Below are positions 1-5,236 of a stretch of DNA of 5,236 nt, piece after piece (positions within the stretch are counted from its first letter, which is position 1; every line of letters starts with the position of its first letter). Source of the stretch: Candidatus Heimdallarchaeota archaeon. Its GTDB lineage: Archaea; Asgardarchaeota; Heimdallarchaeia; Heimdallarchaeales; Heimdallarchaeaceae. The stretch is from the NCBI GenBank assembly GCA_016839875.1, contig JAEOTK010000068.1, forward strand, positions 1-5,236, written 5' to 3'. The position numbers were made by a program, and so were the translations under genes. A model generated the notes under the pieces. The model was not told the origin of the DNA and made no database searches. It was given only the letters and a program-made list of their open reading frames with translations.

Positions 1-23
1 ATAAAAACTCCACAAAGAAAGAA
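1..23 (-). terminator. Pyrimidine-rich tail after the pilin-like gene, possible terminator
   Basis: Read on the minus strand, the 23 bases directly after the TAG stop are strongly T-rich (TTCTTTCTTTG, then GTTTTTAT). Archaeal transcription commonly ends at T-runs without a hairpin. The stretch is short and cut by the window edge, so this is a weak call. Confidence 0.25.
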
Positions 24-212
24 CTATTCTCCGTTGCCCCAACCAAATATTTCCCAGAATTGTCCTTCTGACCACCCAATTAAACTATAAACCAAACCAA
101 ATATGATGGCAAATATCAATATTGCTATTCCTATAAGCAAAATCTCCTCTAATATCGGACTACCTTTCCTATTTCTTATCCTAAAATATCTTAGTAATTC
201 AAGAACTAGCAT
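24..212 (-). CDS. Pilin-like miniprotein with class III (prepilin) signal sequence
   Basis: This gene encodes a 62-residue protein. The N-terminal leader of 17 residues is rich in basic residues and ends in RNRKG. It is followed by SPILEE and an uninterrupted hydrophobic helix of about 24 residues (ILLIGIAILIFAIIFGLVYS), then a short aromatic/Gly tail ending in GWGNGE. Lys-Gly before the cleavage point and Glu at position +5 after it are the hallmarks of archaeal type IV pilin/archaellin precursors processed by a PibD/FlaK-type peptidase. Cleavage after Gly17 would leave a mature product of only about 45 residues, far shorter than most pilins, so it may be a minor or assembly pilin, or a small membrane protein that has merely adopted the signal. 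I chose ATG at 212 because a TATA-like box lies about 30 nt upstream. An in-frame TTG at 221 would add three residues. The gene is divergent from the large membrane gene. No specific family was recognised. Confidence 0.7.
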   Translation of the reverse strand: MLVLELLRYFRIRNRKGSPILEEILLIGIAILIFAIIFGLVYSLIGWSEGQFWEIFGWGNGE

Positions 213-236
213 TATATTCAATATGATTACAAATTT

Positions 237-248
237 CTATATTTAAAC
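237..248 (-). promoter_or_regulatory. TATA-like box for the pilin-like gene
   Basis: On the minus strand this reads GTTTAAATATAG. Its centre is about 30 nt upstream of the ATG at 212, which would place transcription initiation within a few bases of the start codon. That fits the leaderless or near-leaderless transcripts common in archaea, and it agrees with the absence of a Shine-Dalgarno sequence before the ATG. In such AT-rich DNA this is suggestive only. Confidence 0.4.
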
Positions 249-280
249 CCAGCAAGAATAGAAATACCTGCTATCCACAA

Positions 281-307
281 TTTATAGAATTTTCCCGTGT
301 TTTTAAG
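281..307 (+). promoter_or_regulatory. Candidate TATA elements for the large membrane gene
   Basis: Two TATA-like strings precede the ATG at 341: TTTATAGA at 281-288 and TTTTTAAG at 300-307. The second lies about 37 nt from the ATG, giving a predicted leader of about 12 nt. The first would give a leader of about 30 nt. No convincing Shine-Dalgarno sequence is seen before the start codon (AAAGTAAAAAATG). Together with the box at 237-248 this makes 213-340 a compact divergent promoter region that could share regulation between the two genes. Confidence 0.35.
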
Positions 308-340
308 CCATTTTACTGATAATTATGTTGAAAGTAAAAA

Positions 341-3300
341 ATGGAAACCAATAGCAAATCCTTTCAGGTACTAATAATTGTCCTAATACTGATATTTTCT
401 CCCCTTTGTTTAACAAGAGGATTTAGTAATTCTGATTCAACAATCCAATCAAAGTTATGTTCTTCCCTCAATCAAGAGATAACATATGATTATAACAGTA
501 CTTCTGGGGAAGAGGAATTTAATGTGTCGTGGAATAATCTAGAATTGGATTATTTCAATAGTATAACTTTGTCTTTCATCATTACAGGAGATGGAACTGA
601 TAGTTCAGGTATGAAAATTATTTTTAATATTAATGAAACCACAATTGAGTTTCTGATTGATTCTGTATATCAAGATCAAACAGTGCATGAAATAACCAGA
701 GCTTTTGAATATCCCCAACCATTTCTTGGTTCTACAAATATTACCATAATTTGTGAAGGCAATACCTACTTCTCCTCATGGTCAGGAACACTGACAATAC
801 TCACTAATACCAATATTGAACCTGTTGTAGTTCCACAAATTAGTGAAACTCCATTTTTCTTTCCAATTATTCCTGAGTCTTTTATGTTTCAAGGCTCACT
901 TTCTAAACTTAAACAAGTAAGCGTAATTTCAGCATTTTTTAATGATGAAGAGTTAGATAGATGTAATCTTACACTCGAATTTTCAAGTAATGATTTTGAT
1001 GCTCTATCTGAATATATTGAAATTGAGATAAATGGTTCAATTATAGAAACTAGGAATTTTGAGGAAGATTCTATAAACTCACACATATTTCTCTTACCAC
1101 TTAAATTAGGATTGAACGTAATTATTTTTCACTTTTCCATAGATATGTGTCTAAATATTGTAGAAATAAATAATATTCAGCTTTCTGGTTTTGCATATTC
1201 GCTTGAGAGTGCTGTTCCCACAAATATATTGGAATTTAAGCATTGGGTGGGAATGGGTATATCTTACACTTTTGATTTATCCTCATTAAAACCTCAAAGT
1301 AATAATCCAAGTCAAATATTACAAATTAACATTGATTATGGTTATATTGGGACAATTATTTCTCCTGCAATTGAATATTCTTTGCAGATAAATTCAGAAG
1401 AACTTGCTGAAGGAAGCATCTCAGCTGCAGAACAAACAAATCTTCCCAATTCATTAGAAATACAGACTTATACTAGTTTTTACCAATTTCCCCTAACCTT
1501 CAGCATAAGTGGAGACGCAGAAGGAGAAGGAATTTTTTACATACTTAATACAAGTAAGATTGAGATTAAACCAATTTCTGGTCTTTCAGAAGGTTTTCTC
1601 GAAGAAACTCTAATTTCTGAAGAAGTCATTACTACACCCGTTGCTGAACCTCGATTCTTGACTTTCTATGATGTTTTCTATTCTGATAATTTGGTTTCCG
1701 GTTATAACATAACTGTTTTTTGTAATCTCTCAAATGATTTGGGTACTCAAATAACATCCGAAATAACTCTAGAAATAGATAATACACTTGTCATTAATTC
1801 AATTGTTTTTACTGATAATAATGTGAATATAACTAGTAAAATTCCTCTATTATTTTCAGGTTATCATGAAGTAAAACTGATAATGACGATCTATGGAAAT
1901 GGTAATCAAGTTACAATCAAGAATCTGAAATATCAGATCACCTCCCATTCCCCTTCATCGTCAACTCCTCCAGATTTTCCAACGGATCCTATTGAGGAGC
2001 TTAATGGAGATATCAACACTAAAGAACCTGTTTCATTATCAAGAGCTTTTAGTTTAGGTATAGTTGGTTTATTTGATATTCTTGCTTTGGTTAGCTTAGT
2101 AGTAAGGAGTAACAAGAAGAAAAAAAGGATTTCAGGAATTATTGAGAACTTTGATTTAACAATTGATGGGCTTAATACTCAACAAGGGTGGCTCTCATCT
2201 TTTATCACTGATACTAAGAAACTGTTTTCTAGGGCAACCGAAACAGCCATCAAAGCGCTACTTTCATTCTTTTGTTTAGCTTATCTATTTGGAAAATACT
2301 TCTTTCATAACCAATTACTCAACAATATTTATTCTATTGCTGAAAAAGAACTGGGTTCAATTTCCTTTGTTTCTGGTGGAAACGCAGGTTATTTCCTTTT
2401 CTTCATCTTTCTTTGCATCTCAACTGTACCCTGGTATTCTATCATTATTCTTTCAACAAGTTCAACCTATTACGAAGATCAATTCTTCTTAGCAACGATT
2501 ATTGGTTTTCCTACAGTAATTGCTCTTCCTGTCTCGTGGGTGCTATTGATTTTCTATATATTCAGAAACACCCACAGCTTTGATTCTGGGTGGACTATTT
2601 TACTACCTCTCTGTTTTATCGCTCTCTATTTTCTTACTTTTAGGTTAGGGAAAGTAAAGGAAAAACAGCGTCTATCTGCTATTTTTGACTTTATAAGAAA
2701 AGGTAAAGTACCAGTAACGATGAGCAAACAAAGTGAAAGTAAACCACTTGCAGACATCGTGTCTGCAGAAGAAAACTATACTTCAAGACAACTAGAAGAA
2801 CAGAAAGGAAGAATACGGAATTTGATCATTACTGAAATTGATCATGCTCATCCTGTGCCACTTGAACGTTTTGCAGAAGCAGAAAAATTACCCTTAGATA
2901 TTGCAGAAAAACATCTAATGGAGATTTCCAATGAATCACCAAGCTTAGGAAAATACTATCGCTTGGAGAAATACTATGTTAAGAGCATAAAAAACGTGGA
3001 GATTGAGAATCAAGTAATAGTTAATGAAGAGGAACAATTAGAACGTAATACAGAAGTGCTTGCAGTTAAACCCAATCCTACCCAAGGATTAGATAGATTT
3101 GCAATTGAAAGAGACAGTGAAATTAATTGGATAGGTATAGTAAGACATCGCCCGGAACCTAGTGAGGGCTGGATTACTTTACCCGCTGAAATGAAAAATC
3201 AAGCAGAACTTGGAGAGGAGTATGATGTTTTTCTATTTGCAAAAAAAGGTGAAGAAGTAGCTTTCATAACAGACTTAAGGAAAAGTTCTGCAAACTCTTG

Positions 3301-5020
3301 GTTCCTCTATATCCCTGCAGCAATATGTTCGAAATCAAATCTTTACGGAAAAGAAGTAAGTGCTTTCATCAAGAAGCATAAGGAAAGTGAAGGATTTCCT
3401 TGGAAGAAGGAAGAAGATTTAGAAGAGAAAGAGATGCTTGAATGGAAAAAAACTAAAAAGGTTATTGAGTGGGAAGGAACAATAAGAAAAGGGAGTGGAG
3501 CTGGAACAGGATGGATTACTATTCCAACAGAATTAAGAGAATCAGTAGAACCTGGAAAAGTCTATGATTTGACCTTAATAGATTCTATGATGAGGACAAA
3601 CACTCTCACAGCTAAACTCTCCGCTACAGCAAAGGGATGGGGATTTTACATACCCAAAGCACTATGTTTGGAATACTCGTTAATAAGTGAAGAAGTTAAT
3701 TGTTATATTTACCAGATGGAGCATTTTCCAGTTAAAATCAGCGCAGATAAGATTGTACGATTACCTGATTCTGTTGTAGAGGAATATGAAATAAAAGAAA
3801 ATGACATATTTGAGGTGGAAGCAATAGTTGAGAGAGCAATATTCAAAGAAGTTGTTTTGATAACCAAAATAGATAGATCAAATAAGTCTAGAAATGATGA
3901 ATTTCTATTATTATTTAGATTGAGTGATGTTCCAAAATCAACAGATGCAAGAATTAGGATATTGAACAGTATTGATCAACTTCCTTCTGAATTAGTTGAA
4001 GAGGAAGACTATGAGACGTTTTATCTCCCCTCGATATTCCCAGATGCTATTTTAGGAAAGGTTGATGAGAATAGGATGATAATCTTCAAGGGAAACCATG
4101 TACCCATATTTACTCCAATTGAGGTTAATTTACTGGAGTTAATACATTACTTTGGATGTTATTATGCTGATGGAACAAAGAAAGGTTGGGCGTGGAGGAT
4201 AAATGCATCTACACCTGAGCAAGCAGTGTATTATATTGGAAAATACAATGAATTGATTTATGGTAATCGACTAGAATATAGATTAACATATAGTAAAAAA
4301 CCATCTGATAAAAGAACAAAAGCAAATACAAGATCTGATCTTATTAATTATTGGAAGAAAAACGCAAGTATTAATTTGATTGAAGACAGGATAAAACTGA
4401 GAGAAACAAAACATGATAATATTAGAAAGTGGAATAAATGTGGATCGTTAGGGATACGTGATAACAGAAATTTAGTTATGGAGGTTCATCTTCGAATACT
4501 GAATGAGATTATAGTGTATCTAAATACTTGCATTTATGATGAGTTAATATGGGAATTCTTGTTTGGAATACTAGAAGGAGATGGTACCGTTTCTGGAGGG
4601 AAGGGAAAATTTGGAATTGGATTTTCTTGTCATAAGGATGATAAGATTATTCTAAAGATGCTGAAGAGGTTGCATATTAAACATTCTGTGGATTTATCAA
4701 GACTAAAAACAGGAACTGGATCAAGTATACAAATAAACTTCTGGTTATTTGAAGTAATACTGAATCTTGAAATATTATCTAAAAGGTTATTCATTTTTTA
4801 TCCTAAAAGAAGAAGATTATTCATAGAGCGATTATTAAAACAATCAACCGTGAGATATTTAATGAAAAAACAATCAAATTTATCACCTCCTGCGAGATCA
4901 AAAATCCTTGCTTATCAATTGGATAATGAGACAATTATCAAGCTTCTAAATGAATTTCAAGATGAGTTAGAGCACATTTGTATAAATGAAGAAAGGTTAA
5001 GCAAAATTCTAAACAAATAA
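341..5020 (+). CDS. Giant exported-membrane protein with cytosolic winged-helix, AbrB-like repeats and LAGLIDADG domain
   Basis: This gene encodes 1559 residues in one uninterrupted frame. ATG at 341 is the first possible start, because an in-frame TAA lies at 335-337. Visible parts in order: hydrophobic signal sequence (about residues 9-25); beta-rich, Asn/Ser/Thr-rich extracytoplasmic region (27-534) with at least ten N-X-S/T sequons; Ser/Pro stalk (535-557); membrane helix 1 (568-588) followed by KKKKR; membrane helices 2-5 (about 634-654, 682-704, 714-741, 749-769) followed by KVKEKQR; winged-helix-like domain (822-882); AbrB/SpoVT-like units (926-1012, 1040-1126, half unit 1127-1178); and LAGLIDADG endonuclease-like domain (about 1258-1510). 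With the signal removed, five helices and the positive-inside rule place the ectodomain outside and the C-terminal half in the cytosol. Outside ligand and inside target are unknown. A membrane-anchored DNA-binding regulator or a signal-gated nuclease are both possible. The reading frame is confident; the function is not. Confidence 0.9.
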   Translation: METNSKSFQVLIIVLILIFSPLCLTRGFSNSDSTIQSKLCSSLNQEITYDYNSTSGEEEFNVSWNNLELDYFNSITLSFIITGDGTDSSGMKIIFNINETTIEFLIDSVYQDQTVHEITRAFEYPQPFLGSTNITIICEGNTYFSSWSGTLTILTNTNIEPVVVPQISETPFFFPIIPESFMFQGSLSKLKQVSVISAFFNDEELDRCNLTLEFSSNDFDALSEYIEIEINGSIIETRNFEEDSINSHIFLLPLKLGLNVIIFHFSIDMCLNIVEINNIQLSGFAYSLESAVPTNILEFKHWVGMGISYTFDLSSLKPQSNNPSQILQINIDYGYIGTIISPAIEYSLQINSEELAEGSISAAEQTNLPNSLEIQTYTSFYQFPLTFSISGDAEGEGIFYILNTSKIEIKPISGLSEGFLEETLISEEVITTPVAEPRFLTFYDVFYSDNLVSGYNITVFCNLSNDLGTQITSEITLEIDNTLVINSIVFTDNNVNITSKIPLLFSGYHEVKLIMTIYGNGNQVTIKNLKYQITSHSPSSSTPPDFPTDPIEELNGDINTKEPVSLSRAFSLGIVGLFDILALVSLVVRSNKKKKRISGIIENFDLTIDGLNTQQGWLSSFITDTKKLFSRATETAIKALLSFFCLAYLFGKYFFHNQLLNNIYSIAEKELGSISFVSGGNAGYFLFFIFLCISTVPWYSIIILSTSSTYYEDQFFLATIIGFPTVIALPVSWVLLIFYIFRNTHSFDSGWTILLPLCFIALYFLTFRLGKVKEKQRLSAIFDFIRKGKVPVTMSKQSESKPLADIVSAEENYTSRQLEEQKGRIRNLIITEIDHAHPVPLERFAEAEKLPLDIAEKHLMEISNESPSLGKYYRLEKYYVKSIKNVEIENQVIVNEEEQLERNTEVLAVKPNPTQGLDRFAIERDSEINWIGIVRHRPEPSEGWITLPAEMKNQAELGEEYDVFLFAKKGEEVAFITDLRKSSANSWFLYIPAAICSKSNLYGKEVSAFIKKHKESEGFPWKKEEDLEEKEMLEWKKTKKVIEWEGTIRKGSGAGTGWITIPTELRESVEPGKVYDLTLIDSMMRTNTLTAKLSATAKGWGFYIPKALCLEYSLISEEVNCYIYQMEHFPVKISADKIVRLPDSVVEEYEIKENDIFEVEAIVERAIFKEVVLITKIDRSNKSRNDEFLLLFRLSDVPKSTDARIRILNSIDQLPSELVEEEDYETFYLPSIFPDAILGKVDENRMIIFKGNHVPIFTPIEVNLLELIHYFGCYYADGTKKGWAWRINASTPEQAVYYIGKYNELIYGNRLEYRLTYSKKPSDKRTKANTRSDLINYWKKNASINLIEDRIKLRETKHDNIRKWNKCGSLGIRDNRNLVMEVHLRILNEIIVYLNTCIYDELIWEFLFGILEGDGTVSGGKGKFGIGFSCHKDDKIILKMLKRLHIKHSVDLSRLKTGTGSSIQINFWLFEVILNLEILSKRLFIFYPKRRRLFIERLLKQSTVRYLMKKQSNLSPPARSKILAYQLDNETIIKLLNEFQDELEHICINEERLSKILNK
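419..2038 (+). other. Extracytoplasmic region: four related beta-sandwich units
   Basis: Residues 27-566 alternate short hydrophobic strands with polar turns and contain almost no predicted helix. Four stretches (about 54-154, 182-285, 297-412 and 438-534) share a layout: a run of strands, a central strand of the kind IEIEINGSI or ITLEIDNTL, and a closing pair in which a Gly-containing turn leads into an Ile-rich strand (LGLNVIIF, STNITIIC, SGYHEVKLI). Units 2 and 4 resemble each other most. Sequons occur at N52, N61, N98, N133, N209, N231, N403, N456, N462 and N496, which suggests surface glycosylation. The fold looks like a carbohydrate-binding or adhesion-type sandwich, but no specific family was recognised. 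The homology between units is judged by eye. Confidence 0.55.
2042..2647 (+). other. Five-helix transmembrane region
   Basis: Helix 1 (residues 568-588) is followed by a KKKKR stop-transfer cluster and a cytosolic loop of about 45 residues. Helices 2 to 5 lie at about 634-654, 682-704, 714-741 and 749-769. The loop after helix 3 (STSSTYYED) would be cytosolic, and the loop after helix 4 (RNTHSFDSG) external. The last helix is followed by RLGKVKEKQR, putting the remainder of the protein in the cytosol. The helices contain no obvious transporter or channel signature. Confidence 0.75.
2804..2986 (+). other. Winged-helix-like domain
   Basis: Residues 822-882 form the pattern of a small helix-turn-helix with a wing. 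A first helix (GRIRNLIITEI) is followed by the HPVPLERFAEAEKL segment, a helix with PLDIAEKHLMEIS in recognition-helix position, and then a Gly-Lys-Tyr-Tyr turn with two strands (RLEKYYVKS). It sits directly after a charged, probably coiled segment that leaves the membrane. It could bind DNA or mediate protein contacts. The assignment rests on pattern only. Confidence 0.45.
3116..3874 (+). repeat. Tandem AbrB/SpoVT-like units (protein-level repeat)
   Basis: Residues 926-1012 and 1040-1126 are copies of one unit of about 87 residues. Each has a first half of the form W.G..R....GWIT(L/I)P.E(M/L)....E.G..YD and a second half of the form W.(L/F)YIP.A.C....L...EV...I. Unit 1 has GWITLPAEMK and SWFLYIPAAIC; unit 2 has GWITIPTELR and GWGFYIPKALC. 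Each half resembles the AbrB/SpoVT swapped hairpin (the G-x-I-T-I-P-x-E-L-R signature), so one unit could form a complete pseudodimeric barrel within one chain. A further half follows at 1127-1178 (VKISADKIVRLPDSVVEEYE, then IKENDIFEVE). The AbrB fold is a DNA-binding fold in archaeal and bacterial transition-state regulators and antitoxins. A very charged Lys/Glu linker (1013-1039) separates the two units. Confidence 0.65.
4112..4870 (+). other. C-terminal two-motif LAGLIDADG endonuclease-like domain
   Basis: Residues 1258-1510 carry two LAGLIDADG helices. The first is LLELIHYFGCYYADGTK (1263-1279), with the acidic residue at D1277. The second is ELIWEFLFGILEGDGTV (1401-1417), with the acidic residue at D1414. 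In this family these two aspartates coordinate the catalytic metals, and both are present. The motifs are 137 residues apart, a roomy but plausible spacing for a single-chain, pseudosymmetric enzyme. Each is followed by a beta-rich stretch (WAWRINAST and KFGIGFSCH) of the DNA-saddle type. A basic tail (YPKRRRLFIERLLK) follows. No intein splice blocks are seen. It may be an active nuclease or, as in the bacterial regulator WhiA, a domesticated DNA-binding module. Confidence 0.75.
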
Positions 5021-5032
5021 AAATTCATTTTT
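5019..5032. terminator. Overlapping convergent T-runs between the large gene and glmS
   Basis: The two stop codons are separated by only 10 bp (5021-5030). On the plus strand a T5 run (5028-5032) follows the large gene. On the minus strand a T5 run (A-run at 5019-5023) follows glmS. Each could end archaeal transcription, although each run overlaps the end of the opposing gene. No hairpin was found. Confidence 0.35.
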
Positions 5033-5236
5033 ACAATACAGTAATCGTTTTACTCAAATTTTTGGGAGTATCGACCGCACATCCTCTCTTCACAGCTGTA
5101 TAGTATGCTAGCATTTGAAGCGGTATCACATACGGTATTGTTGAGAACATTTCTGAGTATCCTTTTGGTATTTCCATCTTCCATTTCACCAATTCTTCTA
5201 TCTCTCTATCTCCTTCCTCCATTACAGCAATGCTTG
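5031..5236 (-). CDS. glmS: Glutamine--fructose-6-phosphate aminotransferase, C-terminal fragment (runs off window)
   Basis: Only the last 67 residues are in the window; the frame stays open to the right edge, so the gene is cut by the window and not broken. GlmS makes glucosamine-6-phosphate from fructose-6-phosphate and glutamine in the cytosol, the first step towards UDP-N-acetylglucosamine. The fragment is the end of the C-terminal SIS (sugar isomerase) domain. Recognisable features are the strand SIAVMEEGD, the helix region IPYVIPLQMLAYYTAVKRG, and the family's C-terminal tail DTPKNLSKTITVL, which aligns with DQPRNLAKSVTVE of E. coli GlmS. The tail Lys (sixth residue from the end) corresponds to E. 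coli Lys603, which contacts the sugar phosphate as a Schiff base. The final Leu replaces the usual Glu. The gene converges on the large membrane gene and shares no operon with it. Confidence 0.93.
   Translation of the reverse strand, partial: SIAVMEEGDREIEELVKWKMEIPKGYSEMFSTIPYVIPLQMLAYYTAVKRGCAVDTPKNLSKTITVL

Noticed and set aside
213..340. Small RNA or riboswitch in the divergent spacer
   Set aside because: The spacer is 128 bp and AT-rich. I found no convincing stem-loop or known aptamer motif, and the short predicted leaders leave little room for one.
889..1086. Minus-strand 65-codon frame inside the large gene
   Set aside because: It lies wholly within the ectodomain coding region, has a low-complexity Ser-rich product and no promoter or start context; it is a shadow frame. 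The same applies to the short frames at 1933-2115 (minus) and 2289-2492 (plus).
4201..4800. Different base composition marking the LAGLIDADG part as recently acquired
   Set aside because: Hand counts gave 27% GC at 4201-4440 and 31% at 4561-4800, against 37.5% at 3121-3360. However, a sampled ectodomain line (1021-1080) is also about 27%, so the variation within the gene does not single out this domain.
4112..5020. Intein inserted near the end of the large gene
   Set aside because: LAGLIDADG motifs are present, but there is no Cys/Ser-led N-terminal splice block, no Thr-x-x-His block, and no His-Asn plus Cys/Ser/Thr at the end; the protein stops at ILNK with no C-terminal extein.
1..5236. 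CRISPR array, tRNA, rRNA or insertion sequence
   Set aside because: No regularly spaced direct repeats, tRNA-like cloverleaf segments, rRNA-conserved strings or terminal inverted repeats with a transposase were seen; nearly all of the window is protein-coding.

Overview
The window is AT-rich (hand counts over several stretches give about 27-38% GC). It looks archaeal: a class III (prepilin-type) signal sequence on a tiny membrane protein, TATA-like boxes close to start codons with no clear Shine-Dalgarno sequences, an N-glycosylation-sequon-rich exported domain, and tandem AbrB-like folds. The overall style (a giant exported-plus-membrane protein with cytosolic winged-helix, AbrB-like and LAGLIDADG parts) fits an Asgard-type archaeon best. 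That placement is an inference; no marker gene in the window fixes it.

Layout. On the left, a minus-strand miniprotein (24-212) carries a type IV pilin-like signal. A short divergent promoter region (213-340) separates it from a single 4.68-kb plus-strand gene (341-5020, 1559 aa), which fills about 90% of the window. On the right, after a 10-bp convergent gap, the C-terminal end of glmS (glucosamine-6-phosphate synthase) enters on the minus strand and continues past the window edge.

The central protein is the unusual object. From N to C terminus it reads as: signal sequence; about 540 residues of beta-rich, sequon-rich extracytoplasmic region that appears to hold four related beta-sandwich units; Ser/Pro-rich stalk; five predicted membrane helices; cytosolic winged-helix-like domain; two full AbrB/SpoVT-like double-hairpin units plus a further half unit; and a C-terminal two-motif LAGLIDADG endonuclease-like domain with both catalytic-position aspartates present. 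The helix count and flanking positive charges put the ectodomain outside and all nucleic-acid-binding-like domains inside. The simplest reading is a membrane-tethered, possibly signal-responsive DNA-binding protein or nuclease. I know of no described system with this architecture; its function is unknown. The neighbours do not define a pathway with it: glmS is a housekeeping gene in convergent orientation, and the pilin-like miniprotein is only a divergent neighbour.
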